Positions 8,339-17,403 of a stretch of 64,000 nt of DNA are shown here, one piece after another. The notes beneath the pieces were generated by a model. The model ran no database searches, was not told the DNA's origin, and was given only the letters and a program-made list of their open reading frames with translations. How positions within the stretch are numbered: position 1 is the stretch's first letter; each line of letters starts with the position of its first letter. A program made the position numbers and the translations under genes. The DNA comes from Streptomyces sp. NBC_01571 (GTDB lineage Bacteria > Actinomycetota > Actinomycetes > Streptomycetales > Streptomycetaceae), in the NCBI RefSeq assembly GCF_026339875.1, contig NZ_JAPEPZ010000001.1, positions 3,286,001 through 3,350,000 of the forward strand, read 5' to 3'.

Positions 8339-10394
8339 GCTCAGGCGGTTCGGCCGGGGCAGGCTGCCGCGCGCCGCACTCGCCGCGCTCCTCCTGCTGC
8401 CGCTGCTCTACGGCGCCCTCTACCTGTGGTCGTTCTGGGACCCGTACGGCCGTCTCGACCGCATCCCCGTGGCGCTCGTGAACGACGACCGGGGGGCGAC
8501 GGCCGGGGGCGCCAAGCTCAGGGCGGGCGACGACATCACCAAGGGGCTGCGCGACAGCGACACCTTCGAGTGGCACGAGGTGAGCGCCGCCGAGGCCCGC
8601 AAGGGTGTCGAGAACGGCACGTACTACCTGTCGCTGACGATGCCGTCCGACTTCAGCAGCAGGATCGCCTCCAGCTCCGGGGACGCGCCGGAGACCGGCG
8701 CGCTCCAGGTCCGCACGAACGACGCGAACAACTACATCGTCGGGCAGATCTCGCGCACGGTCTTCAGCGAGGTGCGCACCGCGGCCTCCACGAAGGCGTC
8801 GAGATCGTTCCTCGACAAGATCTTCATCTCGTTCTCGGACATCCACGGGGAGACCGAGAAGGCCGCCAAGGGGGCCGACCGGCTCAAGGGCGGGATCGGC
8901 AAGGCCAAGAAGGGCTCCAAGGACCTCGCGGACGGCCTGAAGGAGGCCGAGAAGGGCAGCGGGAAGCTCTCCGCGGGCCTGAAGCGGCTCGACAAGGGCG
9001 CCGGCGACCTGGAGGACGGTTCACGGCAGGTCGCGGACGGCACGCGGACGCTGGCCACCAGGGTCAACGGCGTCGCGGACAAGGTGGGCCCCTTCGTGAA
9101 GGCCAACGAGAAGTCGATCGGCGACACGGCCCGTCTCGTCGCCGACTCCGCGTCGGTGGTCCGCCACAACCTGGGCACCCTGGTGGAGGCGGCTCCGGCC
9201 GCCTCCAGGGGCGCCCACACGGCCTCCACCGTGCTGAACAACGTCTACAAGGCGCGCTGCGAGACCCTGCCGGTCCCCGACCCCGCGTGCCCCGATCTCA
9301 AGAAGGCCAAGCAGGCCGCCGCGGACGTGGCCGCGGTCGCCGACGACCTCGACACGCTCGTCGACGACCAGGGCGGCGACCTCGACACGCTCGACCGGAA
9401 CCTGGGCACGCTCCAGAAGCAGGCCCGTGCGCTCGCGAACCGCTCACCGCACCTCTCCGAGGACCTCGACGACGCCGTCTCCAAGATCAACGAACTGGAC
9501 GCGGGCGCCGCGAAGGTCGCGGCGGGTGCCGAGAAACTCCACACCGGGCTCGGCACGGCCAGGACCGGCGCGGCGGACCTCGACACGGGTGTCGGCCGGC
9601 TGACGACCGGCGCGAGCGACCTCGACGGAGGCATCTACCAGCTCGTCGGAGGCTCCGGGAAGCTGGCCGGGGGCCTGCACGACGGCGCCGGCCGGATCCC
9701 CGACTACGACCGGCAGGACCGCGACCGGCGCACCCACGTCATGGCCGACCCGGTCCAGCTCGCCTCCGGGGACCTGCACAAGGCGCCCAACTACGGCACC
9801 GGTTTCGCCCCGTACTTCATCCCGCTGTCGCTGTGGGTGGGCGCGATGGTCGCCTACATGCTGATCCCGCCGCTCAGCCGGCGCGCACTCGCGATCGGCG
9901 CCTCGGCCTGGCGCATCGCCCTGGCGGGCTGGCTGCCGGTGGCCGCCCTGGGCGTGCTGCAGACGGCGGCCCTGATGTCCGTACTGCACTGGGCGATCGG
10001 CCTGGAGATGGTGCGGGCGGCCGGGACGGTCGGCTTCCTGTTCCTGGTGACGGCGTGCTTCGCGGCCGTCGTCCAGTGGCTGAACGCGCGCTTCGGAGCG
10101 GCCGGCCGGATCCTCGTACTGGCGCTTCTGATGCTCCAGCTGACGTCGGCGGGCGGCACCTACCCCGTCCAGACGAGTCCGCGCTTCTTCAACGCGATCC
10201 ACCCCTTCCTGCCGATGAGTTATGTCGTCGAGGCCCTCCGCAGGCTCATCACCGGCGGCGGTCTGGGACCCGTCTGGCAGGCGTGCGCCGTCCTCACGGC
10301 GTTCACCGCGGGCGCCCTCGCGCTCACCGCCCTGTCGGCGCGCAACAGGCAGGTGTGGACCCTGGACCGCCTTCACCCGGAGCTGAGCCTGTGA
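8310..10394 (+). CDS. YhgE/Pip-family membrane protein (ABC-2 type)
   Basis: 694 aa from ATG 8310, with AAGGAGA seven bases upstream; it overlaps the ATPase gene by 29 bp. One N-terminal helix (about residues 18-40) precedes IPVALVNDDRGA, the hallmark of the YhgE/Pip (phage infection protein) family. A large extracytoplasmic region follows with repeated KGxxDLxxGLxxLxxG heptad-like units, predicted long helical repeats. A C-terminal block of about five helices (roughly residues 500-690) includes ABC-2-like LTSAGGTYPVQTSPRFF. Family members include lactococcal phage receptor Pip and mycobacterial and staphylococcal export proteins. Substrate unknown; regulation probably by the TetR gene that follows. 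Confidence 0.88.
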   Translation: MRSPKLAALELRRFGRGRLPRAALAALLLLPLLYGALYLWSFWDPYGRLDRIPVALVNDDRGATAGGAKLRAGDDITKGLRDSDTFEWHEVSAAEARKGVENGTYYLSLTMPSDFSSRIASSSGDAPETGALQVRTNDANNYIVGQISRTVFSEVRTAASTKASRSFLDKIFISFSDIHGETEKAAKGADRLKGGIGKAKKGSKDLADGLKEAEKGSGKLSAGLKRLDKGAGDLEDGSRQVADGTRTLATRVNGVADKVGPFVKANEKSIGDTARLVADSASVVRHNLGTLVEAAPAASRGAHTASTVLNNVYKARCETLPVPDPACPDLKKAKQAAADVAAVADDLDTLVDDQGGDLDTLDRNLGTLQKQARALANRSPHLSEDLDDAVSKINELDAGAAKVAAGAEKLHTGLGTARTGAADLDTGVGRLTTGASDLDGGIYQLVGGSGKLAGGLHDGAGRIPDYDRQDRDRRTHVMADPVQLASGDLHKAPNYGTGFAPYFIPLSLWVGAMVAYMLIPPLSRRALAIGASAWRIALAGWLPVAALGVLQTAALMSVLHWAIGLEMVRAAGTVGFLFLVTACFAAVVQWLNARFGAAGRILVLALLMLQLTSAGGTYPVQTSPRFFNAIHPFLPMSYVVEALRRLITGGGLGPVWQACAVLTAFTAGALALTALSARNRQVWTLDRLHPELSL

Positions 10395-11032
10395 CAATCA
10401 GGGCCATGGAAAGCAGCAACACCACGGCAGGCAGCGGTCGCCGCGAGGCCACCCGGCAGAAGCTCTACGAAGCGGCCGTCACCCTCATCGCGGAACAGGG
10501 TTTCTCCGCCACCACCGTGGACGAGATCGCGGAGCGGGCCGGAGTCGCCAAGGGCACCGTCTACTACAACTTCGCCAGCAAGGCCGTCCTCTTCGAAGAG
10601 CTGCTGCGGCACGGCGTGGGGCTCCTCACCACCTCCCTGCGCGAGGCCGCGGAGCGGACCGAGCGCGAGGGAGGGACGAGAGTCGACGCCCTGGACGCGA
10701 TGATCCGCGCCGGGCTCGTCTTCATGGACCGTTACCCGGCCTTCACCCAGCTGTACGTGGCCGAGCTGTGGCGCACCAACCGGGCCTGGCAGTCCACGCT
10801 CATGGTGGTCAGGCGGGAGGCGGTCGCGGTCGTCGAGGACGTGCTGCGCGAGGGGGTGGCGGGCGGTGAGCTCAGCGACGAGATCGACATCCCGCTGACC
10901 GCGGCCGCTCTGGTCGGCATGGTCCTGGTGGCCGCCCTGGACTGGCAGGCCTTCCAGCCCGAGCGTTCCCTGGACGACGTCCACGCGGCGCTCTCACGGC
11001 TGCTCCAGGGGCGTGTGAGCGGCAGCCGCTAG
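10391..11032 (+). CDS. TetR/AcrR-family transcriptional regulator
   Basis: 213 aa from GTG 10391, whose GTGA overlaps the stop of the exporter gene and which has GGAG about eight bases upstream. The alternative ATG at 10406 (MESSNTT) has a poorly spaced ribosome site. The N-terminal helix-turn-helix is TRQKLYEAAVTLIAEQGFSATTVDEIAERAGVAKGTVYYNF, split as helix 1 and the recognition helix VAKGTVYYNF. The C-terminal ligand domain is typical. As the last gene of the ATPase/YhgE-Pip operon it probably represses it through the palindrome at 7397-7410. The ligand is unknown. Confidence 0.92.
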   Translation: MTIRAMESSNTTAGSGRREATRQKLYEAAVTLIAEQGFSATTVDEIAERAGVAKGTVYYNFASKAVLFEELLRHGVGLLTTSLREAAERTEREGGTRVDALDAMIRAGLVFMDRYPAFTQLYVAELWRTNRAWQSTLMVVRREAVAVVEDVLREGVAGGELSDEIDIPLTAAALVGMVLVAALDWQAFQPERSLDDVHAALSRLLQGRVSGSR

Positions 11033-11081
11033 GGCACCGCGCCCGAGCGGGACGGCCCTGGCGCGACGGCCCGGCTCCATG

Positions 11082-11140
11082 CGAAAGCGCCGGTCCGAGG
11101 TGGCCGCGTCCCCCGCGGGCCACTTCGAACCGGCGCTTCG
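11082..11140 (+). terminator. Long imperfect hairpin after tetR
   Basis: The arms around 11082-11107 and 11115-11140 pair over about 25 bp (AGCGCCGGT against ACCGGCGCT, then CGAGGTGGCC against GGCCACTTCG) with G-U pairs and one bulge. It lies about 50 bp after the tetR stop. A terminator is the simplest reading. Confidence 0.65.
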
Positions 11141-11451
11141 CCGTGCTCCCCCGTACTCCCCCCGTGCTCCCCGCTCTCTCCGTCGGGCCCCGTCCGGTCG
11201 TTCCCCGGGTTCCCCCGTGCCTCACTCCCGCCGACCGGGCCGGCGGAAGGAGCGGCCAAGGGCGCGGGAACCGTTCCGCCGCCCCGTGTCGGCGGTACCG
11301 GAGCCGCGCCCCCTTCCGTGCCTCCACTCTCCCGTCCGAACGGGGCGGACCCCATCCGTCCGGATACTCATCTCCCTCACTGGGTACGGATACCTAGTCC
11401 TGGGCACTCACCCCCAGGACGGACCGTCGTCAACTGGTTACGATCGCTGCC
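11141..11451. other. Intergenic spacer upstream of DUF4126 gene
   Basis: No gene visible. It is C-rich, and an 8-bp hairpin GTCCTGGG / CCCAGGAC lies at 11397-11420, just upstream of the inferred promoter. A TACGAT -10 hexamer sits at 11439-11444. Confidence 0.5.
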
Positions 11452-12066
11452 GTGTCCGTACTCCCCCTGGTCTTCACCAGCGGCTGGGCCAGCGGCATCA
11501 ACGCGTACGCGGTGGTGCTGCTGCTCGGCGTCTTCGGCGCGACCGGCCTGAGCGACGACGTCCCCGAGGCCCTGCAGCGCCCCGACGTGCTCATCGCGGC
11601 GGGCGTCCTCTTCCTGTGCGAGGCGGTCGCCGACAAGATCCCGTACGTGGACACGGTGTGGGACTCGGTGCACACCGTGGTCCGGCCGGTGGCGGGGGCG
11701 GTGGTCGGTGCGCTGCTCGCCGGACACAGCGGTTCGCTCCCCGACCTGGCGGCGGGCGCGATCGGTGGTTCGACCGCGCTGGCGAGCCACGCGGTCAAGG
11801 CCGGGACCCGGATGGCGATCAACACCTCGCCCGAGCCGTTCACCAACGTCGGCATGAGCATCGCCGAGGACCTCGGGGTCGCCGGGATCCTGACGTTCGC
11901 GATGTTCCATCCCGTGGCCGCGGCGGTCATCGCGGCCGTGCTGCTGCTCGCGGGGCTGCTGACGCTCTTCTTCCTGGTCTCCCGCATCCGGCGGTTCCTG
12001 CGCCGCAGGGCCCAGCGCCGGGAGGAGAGACGGCTCGCCGCACATGTCAGGCCACCACCCGGCTGA
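11452..12066 (+). CDS. DUF4126 domain-containing membrane protein
   Basis: 204 aa from GTG 11452. There is no Shine-Dalgarno, but TACGAT at 11439-11444 ends seven bases before the GTG, consistent with a leaderless transcript. Hydrophobic segments lie at about residues 1-30, 45-65, 78-110 and 140-175, with conserved family residues in FTSGWASGINAYAVVLLLG and a KAGTRMAINTSPEP loop. The C-terminus is a short Arg-rich cytoplasmic tail. DUF4126 is a widespread membrane family with no known function. The next gene starts 54 bp later and may have its own promoter. Confidence 0.9.
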   Translation: MSVLPLVFTSGWASGINAYAVVLLLGVFGATGLSDDVPEALQRPDVLIAAGVLFLCEAVADKIPYVDTVWDSVHTVVRPVAGAVVGALLAGHSGSLPDLAAGAIGGSTALASHAVKAGTRMAINTSPEPFTNVGMSIAEDLGVAGILTFAMFHPVAAAVIAAVLLLAGLLTLFFLVSRIRRFLRRRAQRREERRLAAHVRPPPG

Positions 12067-12120
12067 CCAGCGAGAGGCCCCCGGACCGGCCTGTCGGTGG
12101 TGGCCGATAAAGTCGCGGGC

Positions 12121-13644
12121 ATGGGACGGATTGCGGTGATCGGCGCCGGGATGGGCGCGATGGCGGCCGCCGCCCGGCTGGCCGTCGCGGGCCATCGGGT
12201 GGTGGTGTACGAGCGCGCGTCGACGTACGGCGGAGCACTGGGCCGCTTCGAGCGCGACGGCTTCACGTTCGACACGGGCCCCGGGCTGTTGCGGGTGCCC
12301 GCCGTCCTGCGCGATCTGTTCGTCAAGACGGGCAAGGAGCCGCTGGAGGCGTGTGTCGACCTGGTCCAGGTGGACCCGTCCGCACGCCATGTCTTCGCCG
12401 ACGGCACCGAGGTCTCGCTGCCCAACGCCTCCCGCGCGGGTGTCGTCACCGCCCTCGACCAGGCGCTCGGGGCGGGCGCGGGCGAGCGGTGGGGCGACTT
12501 CATGGTGCGGGGCCGCGAGGCCTGGGACCGGACACGGCGGCCGCTCCTGGAGGAACCGCTGTGGCCGAACTGGCAGGTGCTCGCCGACCGCGAGCCCTAC
12601 CCCGCGGTGTCGCACAGGAGGATGCTGCGCACCCGCCGGGCCGGCACGCTCGCCGAGGTCGGCGCGTGGGAGCTGCGCGAGCCGCGGCTCGCCGCCCTCC
12701 TGGAGAGTCATGCCCTCGCGTACGGGCTCGACCCACGCGTCGCACCGGCGAGCGCGGCCGTGCTTCCGTACATGGAGCACGCCTTCGGCACCTGGTACGT
12801 ACGCGGAGGCATGCGGGAACTGGCGCGTGCGGTGTACGAGCGGTGTCTGGCCCGCAGGGTGGAGTTCCGCTTCGGGACGCCGGTCGGGCGGATCGTGGAG
12901 AAGGACGGACGGGCGGTGGGCGTCGAGCTCGCCGAGGACCCCTCCCGGGCTGACGGCTCCGCGGCGGCGACGGTCGAGGACGCCGACTTCGTGGTCGCCG
13001 GTGTCGCGCCCGAGGTGCTGGACCGTCTCGTCGCCGGGACGGCGCTGCGCGGCGGTGACGAGATCGCGCCGCAGCGGGGCGTGCCGAGCCGGCTGACCGT
13101 GCTGCTGGCGCTGCGCGGCGGGCGGCAGGCAGGGGTGGCGCACCGGACGGTGGTGCACACTCCCGACCGTGCGGAGGAGCTGGAGCGGCTCTTCGGCGAG
13201 CGTCCCGGACTCCCCGCCGCGCCCACGGTGACGGTCTCGCGCCCGGACGACCCCGGTCTCGCGCCCGACGCGGACCACGAGGCGGTGACCGTGACGGTCA
13301 CGGTGCCCTCGGGTCTGCGGGTGTCGAAGGCGGACGTGGAGCGGGTGCTCGACGCCACCCGGCGCGCCGTGCCGGACGTGCGTGAGCGTCTGCTGTGGCA
13401 CGAGATCCGCACCCCGTCCGACATCGCGGAGGCGACGGGCGCGGAGGGCGGCGCGGTGCCCGCACCGGCGCTCGCGGCGGCGGGCGGCCGGCTGCTGCAC
13501 CCGTCGAACGGCACCCGCATGCCGGGGCTGTTCACGGTCGGCGGCTGGACGCATCCCGGCGGCGGCCTTCCGCACGCGGGGATGTCGGGCGCCCTGGTGT
13601 CCGGGCTGATCGTGGAGGGACCGGACTTCCGGGGCTCGCAGTGA
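12121..13644 (+). CDS. FAD-dependent oxidoreductase (CrtI/phytoene desaturase-like)
   Basis: 507 aa from ATG 12121. TAAAGT at 12108-12113 lies seven bases ahead, so this too may be leaderless; there is no ribosome site. The N-terminal dinucleotide-binding motif IGAGMGAMAAAARLAVAGH and following acidic residue (VVVYERA), the FDTGPGLL segment, and C-terminal FTVGGWTHPGGGLPHAGMSG match the phytoene-desaturase/carotenoid-oxidase superfamily. No carotenoid genes are adjacent, so a carotenoid role is not supported; S. coelicolor has an orthologue in the same place. Substrate unknown. Confidence 0.88.
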   Translation: MGRIAVIGAGMGAMAAAARLAVAGHRVVVYERASTYGGALGRFERDGFTFDTGPGLLRVPAVLRDLFVKTGKEPLEACVDLVQVDPSARHVFADGTEVSLPNASRAGVVTALDQALGAGAGERWGDFMVRGREAWDRTRRPLLEEPLWPNWQVLADREPYPAVSHRRMLRTRRAGTLAEVGAWELREPRLAALLESHALAYGLDPRVAPASAAVLPYMEHAFGTWYVRGGMRELARAVYERCLARRVEFRFGTPVGRIVEKDGRAVGVELAEDPSRADGSAAATVEDADFVVAGVAPEVLDRLVAGTALRGGDEIAPQRGVPSRLTVLLALRGGRQAGVAHRTVVHTPDRAEELERLFGERPGLPAAPTVTVSRPDDPGLAPDADHEAVTVTVTVPSGLRVSKADVERVLDATRRAVPDVRERLLWHEIRTPSDIAEATGAEGGAVPAPALAAAGGRLLHPSNGTRMPGLFTVGGWTHPGGGLPHAGMSGALVSGLIVEGPDFRGSQ

Positions 13645-13739
13645 GCCCGCGAGCTCTCGGAGAGCACCCCTGGGGGCCGCCCGTACCGGCCCTCACCCGG
13701 TCCCTGAGGCGTTCCCGGCCCTGAGGACGCTGCGGACGG

Positions 13740-14747
13740 TCAGTACCGGTACTGCTCGTCGAACCCGGCGCCGTTCCCGTTCCCGTTCCCGTTGCCGTTC
13801 CCCTGGCCGTTGTCCTGGTACGGATACTGCTGCTCGGGCGGAAGCTCGCCGCCGTACTGGGCGTCGGTGCTGCGCTGCTGCGGGACCCAGACGCCGCCGG
13901 CCGGGGTCTCGCCGCCGTAGCCGCCGGTGGCGTACTGGTCCTGGCCGTAGCCCTGCTGCTGCGGGTACTGCTGATCGCCGCCGTACGTCATGTCGTACGC
14001 CGCGCCGTTGTAGGTCTGCGTGCCGATGTACGGGTCGGAGTACGCGGCGTACTGCTGCTGGCCGTTGTCGTAGCCGTACTGCTGCTGGTCGTAACCGGAG
14101 TAACCGTCGTACGCGTAGGCCTGCTGGTCCTGGGAGGGAGCGGCTGCGTAGGACTGGCCGGACTGACCCGCGCCGGCCGCGTAGGCGGCGTCGCTGTAGA
14201 CGCCGTAGGAGCCGGTGTCATCGGGCAGGGGCTGGGGCTCGTACACGGCCGTGCCGCCGGTCGCCGTGAGGTCGCCGGAGCCGGTCGGCATGAACCGGTC
14301 GGAGTGCGCGGGCGTGAAGACGTCGTCCTCGCGGGTGTAGTCGTCGTCGCTCTGCGGATACCGTGCGTCCTCGGCCGCCTCCTGCTCCGGCTCGAGGTCG
14401 GAGACGTCCAACGTCGGATCCTGGCGGTCCGGCTCGCCGCGCCGACGCTTGCTCCTGCCCGAACCCTTGTCCGGAGCCTGCTCGGCTGCCTGACGGTTGC
14501 CCACCGCCCAGCCGGCCGCGAAGCCGCGGCGGAACGACAGCGTGACGTACGTCTGGCCGACCGCGAAGGCGGCCGCGCCCAGACCGACGACGATCACGGA
14601 CGGGATCAGCACACCGAGAACCACACCGGCGAAGCCGACGAAGGCGAGCAGCCGGTAGCGCAGCCGCGCCTTGTACTGCAGCAGAACCTCGCCGAGGAGC
14701 CACAGTGCGACGATGCCGAAAGCGATATAGAGGACCGTCAAGCCCAT
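13740..14747 (-). CDS. Membrane protein with Tyr/Gln/Gly-rich disordered tail
   Basis: 335 aa from ATG 14747, preceded by GAGAGGGG. The first ~75 residues contain two to three helices (GLTVLYIAFGIVALWLLGEVL and a following long hydrophobic stretch). Thereafter the protein is acidic and disordered, ending in ~170 residues dominated by Tyr, Gln and Gly and a run of alternating Gly-Asn encoded by a hexanucleotide-like microsatellite at about 13770-13806. Such tails may phase-separate or bind partners, but I know of no assigned function. It lies 56 bp downstream of metF on the same strand and may be co-transcribed. The microsatellite is a likely site of length variation. Confidence 0.85.
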   Translation of the reverse strand: MGLTVLYIAFGIVALWLLGEVLLQYKARLRYRLLAFVGFAGVVLGVLIPSVIVVGLGAAAFAVGQTYVTLSFRRGFAAGWAVGNRQAAEQAPDKGSGRSKRRRGEPDRQDPTLDVSDLEPEQEAAEDARYPQSDDDYTREDDVFTPAHSDRFMPTGSGDLTATGGTAVYEPQPLPDDTGSYGVYSDAAYAAGAGQSGQSYAAAPSQDQQAYAYDGYSGYDQQQYGYDNGQQQYAAYSDPYIGTQTYNGAAYDMTYGGDQQYPQQQGYGQDQYATGGYGGETPAGGVWVPQQRSTDAQYGGELPPEQQYPYQDNGQGNGNGNGNGNGAGFDEQYRY

Positions 14748-14803
14748 GTACGCCCCTCTCCCAGTGGCCGCTACGCAGTGTGTCGTACGCGGGTGCGGCC
14801 GGT

Positions 14804-15762
<959 letters not shown>

Positions 15763-15852
15763 CCGAACAGCAGGGAATTGTCCGCTTCGTCGGCTTCTTG
15801 TCCACCCCTCGGACAGAGCGGGACCGACCCGACGGGCGGCGGGACGACCCGG

Positions 15853-15921
15853 CGGGCCGCAGGCGGTCCGGCAGGCGGGTCACGGGCGGGCCGCGGGCGG
15901 GTCCGGCAGGCGGGCCACGGG
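15853..15921. repeat. Tandem direct repeat, ~34 bp x 2
   Basis: Copy 1 is 15853-15886 and copy 2 is 15887-15921, differing at only a few positions (both contain GGTCCGGCAGGCGGG or a near variant and end in CACGGG). It lies just past the 3' end of thiE. No coding potential. Confidence 0.7.
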
Positions 15922-15939
15922 CCGTGCGGATCGGGGCGG

Positions 15940-16584
15940 TCAGGCCTGCCGCAGCCGCTTCGCGAACTCCGCGGCCGCCGCCGCGGGGTCGTCCGCCTCG
16001 GTGATCGCGCGTACGACGACGACACGGCGGGCGCCGGCCTCCAGCACCTCGTCGAGGTTGCCCAGGTCGATGCCGCCGATGGCGAACCAGGGGCGGTCGG
16101 TGTCCAGCGCGGCGGTGTGGCGGACCAGGTCCAAGCCCGGTGCGTGGCGGCCGGGCTTGGTGGGAGTGGGCCAGCAGGGGCCGGTGCAGAAGTAGTCCAC
16201 GCCCTCCTGGACGGCGGCGGCCGAGGCCTCCGCCGCCGCGTGCGTGGAACGGCCGATCAGGACGTCGTCGCCGAGGATGGCGCGGGCCGCGGGGACCGGG
16301 AGGTCGCCCTGGCCCAGATGGAGTACGTCGGCGCCGGCCGCGTGGGCGACGTCCGCCCGGTCGTTGACCGCGAGGAGCTTGCCGTGGCGGGCGCAGGCGT
16401 CGGCGAAGACCTGGAGGTGTTCCAGTTCCTCGGCCGCCTCCATGCCCTTGTCGCGCAGCTGCACGATGTCGACGCCACTCGCCAGAACGGCGTCCAGGAA
16501 CTCGGCGAGGTCGCCCTGGCGCGTGCGCGCGTCCGTGCAGAGGTAGACGCGGGCGTCGGCGAGGCGGGCGGCGTTCTCGGGCAT
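15940..16584 (-). CDS. thiE: Thiamine-phosphate synthase
   Basis: 214 aa from ATG 16584, preceded by GGGGGA. The enzyme joins HMP-PP and thiazole phosphate to give thiamine monophosphate. Family motifs are [36 protein letters not shown] and WFAIGGI. The pyrophosphate-loop signature GPxxxTxTK appears as [11 protein letters not shown], a normal actinobacterial form. The gene is oriented opposite to thiOSG and lacks its own TPP riboswitch, so it is not directly under the switch at 19133. It ends near a short tandem repeat. Confidence 0.95.
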   Translation of the reverse strand: MPENAARLADARVYLCTDARTRQGDLAEFLDAVLASGVDIVQLRDKGMEAAEELEHLQVFADACARHGKLLAVNDRADVAHAAGADVLHLGQGDLPVPAARAILGDDVLIGRSTHAAAEASAAAVQEGVDYFCTGPCWPTPTKPGRHAPGLDLVRHTAALDTDRPWFAIGGIDLGNLDEVLEAGARRVVVVRAITEADDPAAAAAEFAKRLRQA

Positions 16585-16679
16585 GCGTGGGTCCCCCGTG
16601 GTGCGGCGGTGCGTACGGACCACGGCGGCCGGGGTGGTCCGGGGCCGGCCGTGGTCCGTACGCCGGACGTGTTGTCGGA

Positions 16680-17045
16680 TCAGACGGCGAGCGCCTGGGC
16701 GCGACGCTTCACCTCCGTGCCGCGATTCTCGCTCAGCGCCTGCGCGGGGGTGCCGGGCAGGGTCGGGTCGGAGGTGAAGAGCCACTCGAGCATCTCTTCG
16801 TCGGTGAAGCCGTCGTCCCGCAGGAGCGTCAGGGTGCCGGTGAGGCCCTTGACGACCTTGTCCTCGTCGATGAAAGCGGCGGGGACGTGCAGCGCGCGGT
16901 TCTCACCACGGCGTACGGCGATCAGCTGGCCTTCCTTGACCAGCTGCCGGACGCGGGTCACCTCGACGCCGAACTGTTCGGCGATGTCGGGGAGGGTGAG
17001 CCAGGCGGGGACGAGAGCATCGATCTTTGCGTCAATCTCGGTCAC
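16680..17045 (-). CDS. Rv2175c-family DNA-binding protein
   Basis: 121 aa from GTG 17045. A winged helix-turn-helix ([20 protein letters not shown], residues 16-35) is followed by the conserved C-terminal half with [14 protein letters not shown] and [11 protein letters not shown]. In M. tuberculosis Rv2175c is phosphorylated by the neighbouring kinase PknL near its N-terminus, as I recall at Thr9. This protein lacks that N-terminal extension and has Asp at position 9; only Thr2 and Thr17 occur early. The PASTA kinase gene lies 4.6 kb away. Likely a nucleoid or regulatory DNA-binding protein; target unknown. Confidence 0.85.
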   Translation of the reverse strand: MTEIDAKIDALVPAWLTLPDIAEQFGVEVTRVRQLVKEGQLIAVRRGENRALHVPAAFIDEDKVVKGLTGTLTLLRDDGFTDEEMLEWLFTSDPTLPGTPAQALSENRGTEVKRRAQALAV

Positions 17046-17222
17046 GGGACAAGCCTGCCATCCCGGACTGACACTCGGTACCCGAGCGCCACCCGTCCCG
17101 CGTCAGAAGCGCGTGAATCTCGCGGAATTCCGTCGAATTCCGGCGCGGTGGCACCCGTGCGGACCGGGCGGCGGCGCGGCCGCCGCCCGGCGGGGGAACC
17201 GGCCGGCCCGGGGTCCGCCGGG

Positions 17223-17403
17223 CGAGGGAACTCCCGGCCCGGGACCGGTCCCCCAGCGTCGCGCACCCGAGGAAAGGCGCCGGAGTCTGCTCAGGCCGCG
17301 GCGCCCTTCAGCCAAGGGAACCCACCGGCCCGAGACCCGGCCCCCCAGCGTCGCCCGCCCGACGGAAGACGCCGCAGCCCGCTCACGCCGCGGCGTCCTT
17401 CAG
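17223..17403. repeat. ~90-bp tandem duplication including a gene 3' end
   Basis: Copy A is 17223-17311 and copy B is 17312-17403, roughly 80% identical by eye. Copy B contains the last codons and stop of the minus-strand flavoprotein (LKDAAA-stop). Copy A carries a second in-frame version of the same end (LKGAAA-stop). Both share CCCAGCGTCGC and the GCCGCGGCG core. It occupies most of a 337-bp spacer (17046-17382) with no gene. Confidence 0.75.

Noticed and set aside
12121..13644. Carotenoid biosynthesis cluster
   Set aside because: Only one CrtI-like flavoprotein is present; no phytoene synthase, cyclase or prenyl synthase lies nearby.
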